A DNA stretch of 64,000 nucleotides, from the NCBI RefSeq assembly GCF_002806945.1, contig NZ_NIHC01000006.1:124001-188000 (forward strand). Direction: 5' to 3'. Numbering within the stretch: position 1 is the stretch's first letter; every line of letters begins with the position of its first letter. A program made the position numbers and the translations under genes. Origin of the DNA: Marinobacter salexigens. Its GTDB lineage: Bacteria; Pseudomonadota; Gammaproteobacteria; Pseudomonadales; Oleiphilaceae. The notes below the pieces were generated by a model. The model was not told the origin of the DNA. It saw only the letters and a program-made list of their open reading frames with translations, and searched no databases. Positions 24,713 through 33,024 of this stretch are shown here, one piece after another.

Positions 24713-26851
24713 ATGAACGCTAAGGCAGAGGCAGTGGTTACAACAATTCCGATGCAGGAAACTTCGCTCGACATTTGGCAGAGCAAGTACCAGCTAAAAA
24801 CCAAGACTGGTGAGCCAGTCGATAAGGATATCGACGCTACCTACCACCGTGTTGCGGTTGCCCTGTCGCAGGTGGAGAACAAAGATGTGCGCGCAGAGCA
24901 CATGAAGAACTTCGCCTGGGCCCTCAAAAACGGTGCTATTCCTGCCGGCCGGATTACCTCCAACGCCGGTGCTGAAGCCCACAAGCCGGCGACCTCTACC
25001 ATTAACTGTACGGTGTCTGGCTCCATCCAGGATTCCATGAACGACATCCTGGAGAAAAACCACGAAGCTGGCCTCACCCTCAAGGCTGGCTGTGGTATCG
25101 GTTACGAATTCTCTACCCTGCGCCCGAAAGGCGCCTACGTTGCCGGTGCCGGCGCAACCACATCTGGCCCACTGTCCTTCATGGATATCTTTGACCGCAT
25201 GTGCTTTACCGTGTCTTCAGCCGGTGGCCGCCGCGGTGCCCAAATGGCCACCTTCGACGTTCACCACCCGGATGTTATTGACTTCATCCAGGCCAAGCGT
25301 GAAGACGGCCGCCTGCGCCAGTTCAACCTGTCCCTGCTGATTACCGAAGACTTCATTGAAGCTGTGCGTAACGACGACGACTGGCACCTCTCCTTCCCCG
25401 TTACCGAAAAGGAAGTAGAAGAAGAAGGCCTGGACCTCACCGATCCCAGCCAGTTCGTATACCGCGACTTCCCGGTACTGGACGACTACGTGGTTAACGA
25501 AGAAGGCAAAGCTGCGTGCCGTATCTACCGCACCCTGAAAGCCCAGTTCATCTGGGACACCATCATGACATCCACCTACGACTACGCAGAGCCAGGCTTC
25601 ATCCTGATCGACAAGGTCAACCAGATGAACAACAACTGGTTTTGCGAAGACATCCGGGCCACCAACCCCTGCGGCGAACAGCCCCTGCCCCCTTACGGCA
25701 GCTGCCTGCTGGGCTCCGTGAACCTGACCAAGTTTGTGGACTACCCGTTCACCGACAAAGCCAGCTTCAACTATGAAAAGTACCGCAAGGTTGTGGGCAT
25801 CTTCACCCGCATGCTGGATAACGTGGTAGAAATCAACGGCCTGCCCCTACCGGAACAGCGTCACGAAATCATCTACAAGCGCCGCCACGGTATGGGTATC
25901 CTGGGCCTGGGCTCAACTCTCGCCATGCTGCGCATGCCATACGGTTCCGATGAATCCGTACAGTTCACCGAAGACGTTGTGCGAGAAATGGCGGTAGAAG
26001 GCTGGCGCCAGTCGCTGTCTCTGGCAGAAGAGAAAGGCCCTGCGCCAATCATGGACGACGACTTTGAAATCACCCCGAAAATGATGGGTAAAAACCCACA
26101 GCTGGCCAAAGATGGCCACAAAATCGGTGACAAGCTCAAAGGCCGCGTGCTGCACGCAAAATACAGCCGCTACATGCAGGAAATTGCCAAGGTTGAGCCA
26201 GAGCTGGTCGAAAAGCTGGCCGAAAAAGGTGGCCGCTTTACCCACCACACCTCTATTGCGCCAACCGGCACCATCAGCCTGTCGCTGGCCAACAATGCCA
26301 GTAACGGCATAGAGCCAAGCTTCTCGCACCATTACGCCCGCAACGTAATCCGCGAAGGCCGCAAAACAAAAGAAAAAGTCGACGTGTTCTCCTTTGAGCT
26401 GCTGGCGTATCGCCACCTGGTTAACTCAGGTGCCATGCCCTTCTCAGACGACGCAGACAAAAAACTGCCCAGCTACTTCACCACCTCTGAAGATGTGAGC
26501 CCGGCGCAGCACGTAGACATTCAGGCTGCTGCACAGAAGTGGGTAGACTCTTCAATCTCCAAAACCGCGAACGTACCCACCGACTTCGCCTACCAGGATT
26601 TCAAGAGCATTTACCTCTATGCCTACGACAAGGGCCTGAAGGGTTGCACCACCTTCCGCTTTAACCCGGAAGCCTTCCAGGGCGTACTGGTAAAAGAAAC
26701 AGACCTTGAAAACACCCTCTACGAGTTCACCCTCGACGATGGCACCAAGGTAGAGCTGAAAGGCAACGAACAGGTAGAGTATGATGGCGAAATACACACC
26801 GCTGCCAACCTGTTTGACGCACTCAAAGAAGGCACCTACGGAAAGTATTGA
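24713..26851 (+). CDS. nrdJa: Adenosylcobalamin-dependent (class II) ribonucleotide reductase, large part NrdJa
   Basis: Reduces ribonucleoside diphosphates to deoxyribonucleotides using a B12-generated thiyl radical. The 712-residue product carries the redox cysteine in TINCTVSGS (C99), the class II barrel segments GCGIGYEFSTLRPKGAYV and FDVHHPDVIDFIQAKREDGRLRQFNLS, and NPCGE (318-322, with the radical Cys320 and Glu322), then TSIAPTGTISL. The C-terminal cysteine arm is absent because it is supplied by the separate nrdJb gene, as in Pseudomonas aeruginosa. The ATG at 24713 has GAGGG 5 bases upstream; an in-frame TTG at 24701 is less likely. Confidence 0.95.
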   Translation: MNAKAEAVVTTIPMQETSLDIWQSKYQLKTKTGEPVDKDIDATYHRVAVALSQVENKDVRAEHMKNFAWALKNGAIPAGRITSNAGAEAHKPATSTINCTVSGSIQDSMNDILEKNHEAGLTLKAGCGIGYEFSTLRPKGAYVAGAGATTSGPLSFMDIFDRMCFTVSSAGGRRGAQMATFDVHHPDVIDFIQAKREDGRLRQFNLSLLITEDFIEAVRNDDDWHLSFPVTEKEVEEEGLDLTDPSQFVYRDFPVLDDYVVNEEGKAACRIYRTLKAQFIWDTIMTSTYDYAEPGFILIDKVNQMNNNWFCEDIRATNPCGEQPLPPYGSCLLGSVNLTKFVDYPFTDKASFNYEKYRKVVGIFTRMLDNVVEINGLPLPEQRHEIIYKRRHGMGILGLGSTLAMLRMPYGSDESVQFTEDVVREMAVEGWRQSLSLAEEKGPAPIMDDDFEITPKMMGKNPQLAKDGHKIGDKLKGRVLHAKYSRYMQEIAKVEPELVEKLAEKGGRFTHHTSIAPTGTISLSLANNASNGIEPSFSHHYARNVIREGRKTKEKVDVFSFELLAYRHLVNSGAMPFSDDADKKLPSYFTTSEDVSPAQHVDIQAAAQKWVDSSISKTANVPTDFAYQDFKSIYLYAYDKGLKGCTTFRFNPEAFQGVLVKETDLENTLYEFTLDDGTKVELKGNEQVEYDGEIHTAANLFDALKEGTYGKY

Positions 26852-26880
26852 TCCGGAACACCGACACAGGACATAGAGAC

Positions 26881-27576
26881 ATGACAGTTAAAATCAGCAA
26901 CAAAATCGTCGGCTACCGGGTAAAGAAAGCCGACACAGATGCACCCAGCGAACAGCCGGCAGCACAGCCGGAAACCTCACTGGTAAAAATGAACGAATAC
27001 ATCGAGCGGCCAGAGTTTCTTGTAGGCACCACCTACAAGATCAAACCGCCGGTGGCCGAGCACGCTATGTACATCACCATTAACGACATAGTGCTAAACG
27101 AAGACACAGACCACGAAAGCCGTCAGCCGTACGAAGTGTTCATCAACTCCAAATCCATGGAGCACTTCCAGTGGGTAATCGCCCTCACCCGCGTAATCTC
27201 TGCGGTATTCCGCAAAGGTGGCGACCTGACCTTCCTGGTTGAAGAACTGCGTTCGGTATACGACCCCAACGGCGGCTACTTCAAAAAGGGCGGCGTATTC
27301 ATGCCCTCCCTGGTGGCTGAAATTGGCGCGGTAATCGAGAAGCACCTGAAGGCCGTAGGCCTGATGGAAAGCGAGGAAATGAGCGAAACCACCAAGCGCA
27401 TCCTCGCGGAAAAACGTGCGGAGTTTGAAGCAAACAACACCACCGCTACCAATGACGACAAGGCTGGCGACTTCCCGCCCAACGCCACCATGTGCGGCAA
27501 GTGCAGCACCAAGGCGGTGATTGTGATGGATGGCTGTGCGACTTGCTTGTCTTGTGGCGATAGTAAGTGCGGTTGA
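26881..27576 (+). CDS. nrdJb: Class II ribonucleotide reductase C-terminal component NrdJb
   Basis: This 231-residue protein is the detached C-terminal part of the class II reductase. It contains the TSCPD-like region (YITINDIVLNEDTDHESRQPYEVFINSKSMEHFQWVIALTRVISAVFRKGGDLTFLVEELRSVYDPNGGYFKKGG) and a cysteine-rich tail (MCGKCSTKAVIVMDGCATCLSCGDSKCG) that would re-reduce the NrdJa active site and may bind zinc. It begins 29 bases after nrdJa (AGGA upstream of the ATG at 26881), so the two are co-transcribed and co-regulated. Length and order match the split nrdJab of pseudomonads. Confidence 0.95.
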   Translation: MTVKISNKIVGYRVKKADTDAPSEQPAAQPETSLVKMNEYIERPEFLVGTTYKIKPPVAEHAMYITINDIVLNEDTDHESRQPYEVFINSKSMEHFQWVIALTRVISAVFRKGGDLTFLVEELRSVYDPNGGYFKKGGVFMPSLVAEIGAVIEKHLKAVGLMESEEMSETTKRILAEKRAEFEANNTTATNDDKAGDFPPNATMCGKCSTKAVIVMDGCATCLSCGDSKCG

Positions 27577-27602
27577 GGTGACTCGACTGACCGGTTGAAA
27601 GG

Positions 27603-27634
27603 AAGGCTCGGGGTTAATGCTTCGGGCCTTTTTT
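27603..27634 (+). terminator. Intrinsic terminator of nrdJab
   Basis: AAGGCTCG (27603-27610) pairs with CGGGCCTT (27623-27630, one G-T wobble) across a 12-base loop and continues into TTTTTT. It lies 27 bases after the nrdJb stop. Confidence 0.88.
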
Positions 27635-27878
27635 GTGCCCTCACCTACCGCAATCTTGTAATCGCCTGACCTCTTCGTTATTGCGCAGTGATATTACGAA
27701 GTTTCACTGCAGCGCAGTTGTAATTGGTTGGTTTTAGGCTAGTTTTGTGAGTAGCTTGCTTAGGAAGCACGTTATCGCGATGCGTGAAATGTGGAAGTCA
27801 CGATATTGAATAACGAAGAATGCGGTCTAATACGCTGTTAAAATCACACACGCTCTTCTAAAACCTTAGAGTCGTCCA
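27635..27878. other. Gene-free junction before the cassette-like patch
   Basis: No supportable gene. Composition becomes AT-richer towards 27879. A short imperfect repeat TAACGAAG (27811) ... CGCTGTTAAAA (27833-27843) recalls integron core sites but is too short and asymmetric to call. Confidence 0.4.
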
Positions 27879-28595
27879 ATGAAATTCAAGAAAATTAATT
27901 TCCAAGACTACCCTGATGCGTTCTCAGTTGATGGCCATAACTGTCTTGTTTTAATGTATGAATCTAAATATGCAAAGGGGTTTAGAGGCTATAGATCTAT
28001 TCAAATGGATCTTGAGCTTTGCTTGCAGTTGATTGATTTTTTGAATGAAAATCAAATTAAAAACGCTAGTGCGTTAACTTGGGCATCCACTCTTTCCTTA
28101 ATAGTAACTTACGGTAGATGTTTCGCTAGCACGAAGGGATTTAGATCGAGCCTAGATGTCAGCTCGATACCAAAAGATTACTTAAAATTCCATTATAAAA
28201 TAATTCAGCTCCGCAATAGCTATGTAGCACATGCCGGAGGAAATGGTGAGGGTAGCGTTAATTTTTTGGCACTTTACCCAAATCCTTTGAAAAAGAGAAT
28301 AGTTGCAGTCGCTCCACCTCTTTCAGCTAGGCTTTCTGGGCTAAACCAGCAGACTAGGAATGGATTGCGTATGATAATTTTTGAGCTAATAAAATTGTCG
28401 AAGAAAAAGCAAGAACTATGCATGAATAAGGTTGGTGAAGAAATAAAAAGGCAAAACATTGATGAGCTTTATTCATATTTTGACGATGACGATTTTGATG
28501 TAAGTTATATGCCAGAAATTGGCAGAAGCTTTGAAGGAAGAATTCAGCACACTATGGATCAGCATGGCAGATTTTATGTAAAGCTGGTGAGATGA
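27879..28595 (+). CDS. Orphan protein with HEPN-type R-N-x4-H motif, 238 aa
   Basis: Not recognised as a named family. It is AT-rich compared with the genes on both sides. A helix-rich sequence carries KIIQLRNSYVAHAGG, in which R112-N113-x4-H118 fits the RNx4-6H catalytic signature of HEPN ribonucleases common in toxins and abortive-infection proteins. Lys-rich helices and a very acidic segment (YFDDDDFDVSY) follow. The stop codon lies 2 bases before a complete integron attC site, so the gene has the layout of an integron cassette. The ATG at 27879 is preceded only by a weak site. Confidence 0.7.
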   Translation: MKFKKINFQDYPDAFSVDGHNCLVLMYESKYAKGFRGYRSIQMDLELCLQLIDFLNENQIKNASALTWASTLSLIVTYGRCFASTKGFRSSLDVSSIPKDYLKFHYKIIQLRNSYVAHAGGNGEGSVNFLALYPNPLKKRIVAVAPPLSARLSGLNQQTRNGLRMIIFELIKLSKKKQELCMNKVGEEIKRQNIDELYSYFDDDDFDVSYMPEIGRSFEGRIQHTMDQHGRFYVKLVR

Positions 28596-28596
28596 G

Positions 28597-28680
28597 TTTT
28601 AACAATTGCAGGCACGGCGACGCCCATTACATTGCGCCTTCGGCTTCATTTCATGGGCGCGCATGCTGCAGGCGTTACGC
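28597..28680 (+). repeat. Integron attC recombination site
   Basis: An 84-base imperfect palindrome directly after a stop codon. Its left end (TTTTAACAATTGCAGGC) and right end (GCTGCAGGCGTTACGC) carry R''-like TTTTAAC and R'-like GTTACGC core sites. TGCAG pairs with CTGCA and CGCCCAT with ATGGGCG, leaving unpaired bases and a central variable part (28628-28652). This is the folded-hairpin organisation recognised by integron integrases. A second site in the window (31401-31440) shares its left half. Confidence 0.85.
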
Positions 28681-28698
28681 ACACTACTGAGTGAAGTC

Positions 28699-29823
28699 AT
28701 GGGTAGAGTTAGCCAAAAAAGAAGAACGAGGGCCCTCAAACAGATGTTGGGAGTTTGGCCAAATAGGTTTGGCCGGAAAGTATTTGATAGGGTGCTACGA
28801 ACAGACAGTTCACCCAAGAAAAACTTGGAGTCTAATTTTGTTTTTTATAACCGTTCTGCCAGGCCAGAAATGGGATCTGTCAGGGATCTCATTGAAGAGT
28901 GTGTTGCAAACTATCCAGAATCGGAAGTAGAAGAGCTTATTTCCCGTCTCAGGTCAGGTGATGACGTTCATTTTAGATCTGCTACTTTTGAACTATTTTT
29001 GCACGACGCCCTGAGAAGAAGGGGGTTTCTCCTTACTCCGCACCCCGAACTTCCAAATGGAAAACGCTATAAACCTGACTTCTATGTTTTAGATCCGAAC
29101 GGTGAGAGCTTTTATCTCGAGGCGGTTCTTGCAACCGAGAATAACGGGTTAGACAAAGGCGGAGAAGCAAGAAAAGGGGCTGTATTAGATACATTGACAA
29201 AGTCGCCTCATCACAACTTTATGATTTCGCTCGATGATGAAGGTAGTCCTAAAAGTCCCCCAAGCGGAAAAAAGTTAAAAAATGCGGTACACAGGTGGTT
29301 AGATTCTCTTGATCCTGATGAGGTAAACCAAAAAATAATGGATTCAGGATTTGATTCGCTAGAACCCATTTTGTGGAGCCACGATGGTTGGAATCTTCAA
29401 ATTCGCCCTATTCCAATCAAGCCGGAACGCCGAGGGAAAAGTTCAAACCTTATCGGGATCGGAGGGGGTGGCGGTGGTTGGGTCGATGCCTGGAGTCCTA
29501 TTCGCGACGCAATCAAATTTAAGGGAGGAAAATATGGCGATCTCAATGCTCCCTTGGTGGTGGCTGTAAACCTAGATAGCTTTCACCTTGATCCTATTGA
29601 TGAGATGCAGGCTCTTTTTGGGCAAGAGCAATTTGTATCTTCTCCTAATGTCGATGCCGAGCCAAAAATGCGGAGGGCGCCAAATGGTGCGTGGCAAGGA
29701 AACAATGGGCCACAATACTCGCGCGTCAGCGCAGCATGGTTATTTAATGATTTGCAAGCATCATCACTCGCTACAAGGAACGGCACCGTGTACTTCAACC
29801 CATGGGCAACTATGCCAGTGTAA
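28699..29823 (+). CDS. Orphan PD-(D/E)XK-like protein, 3' end inside an IS
   Basis: Not recognised. I start it at the ATG at 28699 (GAGTGAAG upstream), just after the attC site; the upstream frame runs through attC. Of 374 residues, about 90-145 look like a restriction-endonuclease fold: E98 in FRSATFELFLHDALRRRGF, then P126-D127 in KRYKPDFYVLDPNGE and E141 in FYLEAV. The third position has Val instead of Lys, so catalysis is uncertain. A glycine run (GIGGGGGGWV) lies near residue 260. The last codon and the TAA stop come from the inverted repeat of the adjacent IS element, so the natural C-terminus has probably been lost. Confidence 0.7.
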   Translation: MGRVSQKRRTRALKQMLGVWPNRFGRKVFDRVLRTDSSPKKNLESNFVFYNRSARPEMGSVRDLIEECVANYPESEVEELISRLRSGDDVHFRSATFELFLHDALRRRGFLLTPHPELPNGKRYKPDFYVLDPNGESFYLEAVLATENNGLDKGGEARKGAVLDTLTKSPHHNFMISLDDEGSPKSPPSGKKLKNAVHRWLDSLDPDEVNQKIMDSGFDSLEPILWSHDGWNLQIRPIPIKPERRGKSSNLIGIGGGGGGWVDAWSPIRDAIKFKGGKYGDLNAPLVVAVNLDSFHLDPIDEMQALFGQEQFVSSPNVDAEPKMRRAPNGAWQGNNGPQYSRVSAAWLFNDLQASSLATRNGTVYFNPWATMPV

Positions 29824-29858
29824 TCCCCCCATTTTAAACCGCTCTTTTGAGTAGAGGG

Positions 29859-30656
29859 TTAAGCTGCCTTTCGCAGCCTGGATGGAGGAATGCCTCCGAT
29901 AGCTGTATTGGGTCGCTCGTTATTGTATTGCCACAGCCATTGCGTGGCTAATAGCTGGGCATGGGCAACGCTGTTGAACTGATGCAAGTCCAGCCATTCG
30001 TGCCGCGCAGTCCGATTGAAACGCTCGATATAGGCATTCTGAGTAGGCTTGCCCGGCTGAATGTAGATCAGCGTAATTCGGTTCGTGTTAGCCCAGTCAA
30101 CCAGTGACTGCGAGATATACTCCGGCCCATTGTCACAACGAATGGCCGCTGGTTTGCCGCGCCATTCTATGATCTGATCCAGAGCGCGAATTACTCGTTG
30201 AGCAGGTAATGACAGGTCTACTTCGATACCAAGGCCTTCGCGGTTGTAGTCGTCAATCACATTGAACGTCCGGAACGTCTTGCCGCTAACCAGTTGGTCG
30301 CTCATGAAGTCCATCGACCAGACCTGATTTGGCGCTGTAGGAACGGCCAACTCGCCCGGATAATCCCGCTGGATTCTTCGCCGGGGCTTGATCCGCAAGT
30401 TCAGCTCAAGCGCCCGATAAATTCGGTACACCCGCTTATGGTTCCAGGCATAGCCTTTCACGTTGCGTAGATAGAGGAAGCACAGGCCAAAGCCCCAGCG
30501 CTTGTGGGTCTGAGTGAGCCGTAATAGCCAATCAGCAACCAGAGCGTTCTGACCGCCCAACTTCGATTGGTAGCGATAGCAGGTCTCGCTGATGCCGTAC
30601 ACCACACAGGCCAAGCGTATGCTAATTCCATGTTTGGCCACGCCCTTTATGGCCAT
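29859..30656 (-). CDS. IS3-family transposase OrfB (integrase core)
   Basis: The 265-residue DDE transposase subunit. It has an HTH_21-type N-terminal region ([45 protein letters not shown]) and an rve catalytic core with D in [12 protein letters not shown] in [12 protein letters not shown] and E in [20 protein letters not shown], ending [22 protein letters not shown]. Sequence style suggests the IS407-type group of IS3. It is intact and starts 20 bases after orfA ends; in this family a frameshift usually makes an OrfAB fusion. Confidence 0.95.
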   Translation of the reverse strand: MAIKGVAKHGISIRLACVVYGISETCYRYQSKLGGQNALVADWLLRLTQTHKRWGFGLCFLYLRNVKGYAWNHKRVYRIYRALELNLRIKPRRRIQRDYPGELAVPTAPNQVWSMDFMSDQLVSGKTFRTFNVIDDYNREGLGIEVDLSLPAQRVIRALDQIIEWRGKPAAIRCDNGPEYISQSLVDWANTNRITLIYIQPGKPTQNAYIERFNRTARHEWLDLHQFNSVAHAQLLATQWLWQYNNERPNTAIGGIPPSRLRKAA

Positions 30657-30676
30657 CTCCCGGCGCTGAGATGGCC

Positions 30677-30943
30677 TTACAACTTTCCCTCTAGGGCTTC
30701 CTGACGAAGCTCAGCCTTTAGCCGTTCTTCGGCATACATTTTTTTAAGGCGAGCATTTTCAGCTTCCAGCTCCTTCAGGCGCTTCATCATCGAAGCATCC
30801 ATGCCGCCAAACTTCGAACGCCACTGATAAATCAGTGCGGTGCTGACGTTGTGCTCCCGGGCCAGTTCAGCTACCGAGACTCCGGCCTCATGCTGCTTCA
30901 AAATCGCCATGATCTGGCTGTCGGTGAATCGAGACTTTTTCAT
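30677..30943 (-). CDS. IS3-family transposase OrfA (HTH protein)
   Basis: An 88-residue DNA-binding protein with a transposase_8 helix-turn-helix ([46 protein letters not shown]) and a leucine-zipper-like coil ([33 protein letters not shown]). A run of seven A residues inside the LKKM codons is a possible slippage site. It is complete. Confidence 0.95.
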   Translation of the reverse strand: MKKSRFTDSQIMAILKQHEAGVSVAELAREHNVSTALIYQWRSKFGGMDASMMKRLKELEAENARLKKMYAEERLKAELRQEALEGKL

Positions 30944-31034
30944 CTGTCGCTCCCTTTGCGATCATTGTAGAAGTCTCTACTCAAAACCTCGATTATTTTC
31001 TGGGGGGATTACACTTGGGTCTACGGGAAATTCT

Positions 31035-31403
31035 ATGAAGTTTGGTGTTACAGTCCTTGCATCCGCAGTAGTAGTCTCAGCCGTATTCGCACTGGCTATG
31101 ACGAATGGTTGGCTGGAGGCCATATTTTCTTATAGAAATTTTGGATGGCTGGGAATTGGGATTCTCTATTTAGAGATTAGTGCAGTAATAGTTGTTCTTT
31201 TTTTTATATATGGCTTGTTCTTTGGCCCAGCCCCAAGGTTTCTCGCCGCTCTGTATGCAGGCTGTGTAGCTTTGTTGGCAATGATTGTATCGCTGGGATT
31301 TCAATCGTTACATGAACAGTCAGAACTGGATAAACGTTTGAATGCCCATGAGGAAGCCTGTGATGAGTATCCGCAACTATGCCCAGAGCGGAGAAAACCA
31401 TAA
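31035..31403 (+). CDS. Small membrane protein, cassette-like, 122 aa
   Basis: Not recognised. Three hydrophobic segments are visible (VTVLASAVVVSAVFALAM, WLGIGILYLEISAVIVVLFFIYGLFF, FLAALYAGCVALLAMIVSLGF), then a charged tail with cysteines (HEEACDEYPQLCPERRKP). The ATG at 31035 lies 22 bases beyond the IS end; only a weak GGGAA site precedes it. The stop codon TAA is the first part of TAACAATC of an attC-like half site, the usual position of an integron cassette gene end. Its original 5' flank was replaced by the IS. Confidence 0.65.
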   Translation: MKFGVTVLASAVVVSAVFALAMTNGWLEAIFSYRNFGWLGIGILYLEISAVIVVLFFIYGLFFGPAPRFLAALYAGCVALLAMIVSLGFQSLHEQSELDKRLNAHEEACDEYPQLCPERRKP

Positions 31404-31440
31404 CAATCACAGGTACGGCGTCGTTTACTACATTGCGGCT
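31401..31440 (+). repeat. Left half of a second attC site (truncated)
   Basis: TAACAATCACAGGTACGGCG and the following TCG...TACATTGCGGC match the left half of the site at 28600 at roughly 30 of 37 positions, including the TAACAAT core. No matching right half with a GTTRRRY core follows. The repeat therefore appears broken in its centre, beyond which sequence unrelated to the first site begins. Confidence 0.75.
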
Positions 31441-31461
31441 GACAGTTCGGGAGTTGTGTAG

Positions 31462-31662
31462 ATGCCTAAGCCATTGCTGATGCTGCTTGGAATTATCTCG
31501 ATCGGGGTTGGAGTTTGGGGATTGGTCAGTGGAAAAGTGATTGCAGGCTCTCGAGGCCTGCAATCGAACTTTTACACGAAACAAGACAGCCCGCTCTTGT
31601 ACTACAGCTTCATCTTTATCTACTTCGCTGTTGGCTTTCTCGTCCTGAGTCAAACCTTGTGA
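31462..31662 (+). CDS. Small two-helix membrane protein, 66 aa
   Basis: Not recognised. Two hydrophobic stretches (LLMLLGIISIGVGVWGLVSG and LLYYSFIFIYFAVGFLVLSQTL) flank a polar loop. The ATG at 31462 follows the truncated attC by about 20 bases and has only a GGGAG at long spacing. Coding status rests on the coherent membrane profile and position; it may be the remains of another cassette. Confidence 0.5.
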   Translation: MPKPLLMLLGIISIGVGVWGLVSGKVIAGSRGLQSNFYTKQDSPLLYYSFIFIYFAVGFLVLSQTL

Positions 31663-31697
31663 CAAGTTTGGGATGGCCGTGCTGCCAACATCAAACG

Positions 31698-32825
31698 CTA
31701 GCTCTGTGGTCTGATTAAATACTTCTCCCCAGTAGCCTGCTTACCGTAAACCGCCATCGCATCCAGTTGTAAAGCACCAGCCAGGGATACTTCGTGAGTG
31801 TAGTGGCTGGCGAACGTGGTTTTGATCTCGGCGGCTATGCGTTTGCGCATGGCGATTGCGGTTTCCTTGCTCAGTTTTCCCAAGGCATTAAACAACAAAA
31901 AGCCGTTCACACCCCAGGCAAATCCAAAGCTGCGGTTTATCGTGATGGGGCCGCGATCAAGCCCGCCATAGATATAAACCTGTTTATAGATGTCAGATCC
32001 ATACACGCTGTATTCGGTCATGTTGCGAGAGACCGCAGCTTCCATGCAGGCAAGAATATCGCTAGCCAGACGACCGCCTCCGATGGGGTCGAACGCGATG
32101 GTTGCACCGGTTTCGATCAGTGCTTGAGTCAGGTCTGCCATAAAGCTCTCGCTACTGGAGTTAACCACGTATTTGGCACCCAATTCGCGCAGCAAGGTTT
32201 CCTGTTCTGGCTTGCGGACGATATTGACCAGGTCGATGCCGTCGGCGATGCAGATGCGGTTGAGCATTTGTCCGAGGTTGGAGGCGGCTGCAGCGTGAAC
32301 TATGGCCTTGTGACCTTCAGCGCGCATGGTTTCGACCATGGTTAATGCTGTCAGCGGGTTAACAAAGCTTGAAGCGCCTTCGGCTGCCGTCGTACCCGGC
32401 TCCAGTTCCAGGCAGCTTTGCACTTTGGCGCAGAGATATTTGCGGTAGCTACCACCGCCAATTACCGCAACGGTTTTGCCCATCAAGCTTTGCGCCGCGG
32501 CGGATGACCCCGCAGCCACAACTGTACCGGCCCCTTCGTTGCCTACGGGTATAGGCTTGCCAACCCGCTTTTCAACGGCACCCATGAACTTGGCCGGAAC
32601 ATCAGCACTGATAACCGGGCGATCGGCGCTACCGGATTGGCTGGCCGTCGTCATATCGGCCGCGCTGAACATCACTCCCAGGTCAGACGGGTTAATAGGG
32701 GCGGCTTCGATGCGGATGACCACTTCGTTTTCGCCGGGCTGGGGGATCTCGATCTCCCGCAAGGCAAGTTCCAGTTTGTTGTCTTCGCTAATGGTGGAAA
32801 TAAGTTCGATGTTGGTATCTGACAT
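31698..32825 (-). CDS. Medium-chain dehydrogenase/reductase (quinone oxidoreductase-like)
   Basis: A 375-residue zinc-independent MDR-family oxidoreductase. It has the N-terminal GroES-like fold (LREIEIPQPGENEVVIRIEAAPINPSDLGVMFSA, PVGNEGAGTVVAAG) and a nucleotide-binding half (FVNPLTALTMVETMRAEGHKAIVHAAAASNLGQMLNRIC, VRKPEQETLLRELGAKYVVNS). The dinucleotide loop reads AAASNLG instead of AxxGxxG, typical of this subgroup. Substrate unknown. Convergent with the small membrane protein. A GGAGAAG site precedes the ATG at 32825. Confidence 0.9.
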   Translation of the reverse strand: MSDTNIELISTISEDNKLELALREIEIPQPGENEVVIRIEAAPINPSDLGVMFSAADMTTASQSGSADRPVISADVPAKFMGAVEKRVGKPIPVGNEGAGTVVAAGSSAAAQSLMGKTVAVIGGGSYRKYLCAKVQSCLELEPGTTAAEGASSFVNPLTALTMVETMRAEGHKAIVHAAAASNLGQMLNRICIADGIDLVNIVRKPEQETLLRELGAKYVVNSSSESFMADLTQALIETGATIAFDPIGGGRLASDILACMEAAVSRNMTEYSVYGSDIYKQVYIYGGLDRGPITINRSFGFAWGVNGFLLFNALGKLSKETAIAMRKRIAAEIKTTFASHYTHEVSLAGALQLDAMAVYGKQATGEKYLIRPQS

Positions 32826-33024
32826 TTTTCTTCTCCTGTAAACGTTAGATCGTCTGTCACTTCGCTGGACGGCTTGATCGTAGCCAAAAACTAATGTCAG
32901 ATTAGCACTTCACCAAAAGGATTCCGGCCAATACGCGATATTCGAGTCTTGTTCTTCATTTTTTAACCATCAGATTCACCACGGGGTGCCCTAGTCGGGC
33001 TTACACACAAGGAAGTAATCGTTC

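Larger units (their letters stand above)
29819..31013. mobile_element. IS3-family insertion sequence, about 1.2 kb
   Basis: Terminal inverted repeats begin TGTAATCCCCCCA at both ends (29819 onward; ending at 31013 on the other strand), with a second matching block TTTTGAGTAGAG about 25 bases further in. The element encodes orfA and orfB on the minus strand. The flanking triplets and quadruplets (ccag on the left, cttg on the right) differ, so no target-site duplication is seen. That suggests deletion or recombination after insertion. Confidence 0.92.

Noticed and set aside
27775..27845. Possible additional attC or attI core near GTTAAAA before the HEPN-like gene
   Set aside because: The matching TAAC is only about 27 bases away and the arms are not symmetric; too short for attC, and no integrase gene adjoins to support attI.
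30840..31403. A 187-codon plus-strand frame fusing the IS end to the small membrane protein
   Set aside because: The first 65 codons are antisense to orfA and the IS terminal repeat; the true gene starts at 31035.
32826..32890. GTTAGATC... segment resembling an integron core site upstream of the MDR gene
   Set aside because: Only a loose imperfect hairpin with no second core site; it more likely belongs to the promoter region of the MDR gene.
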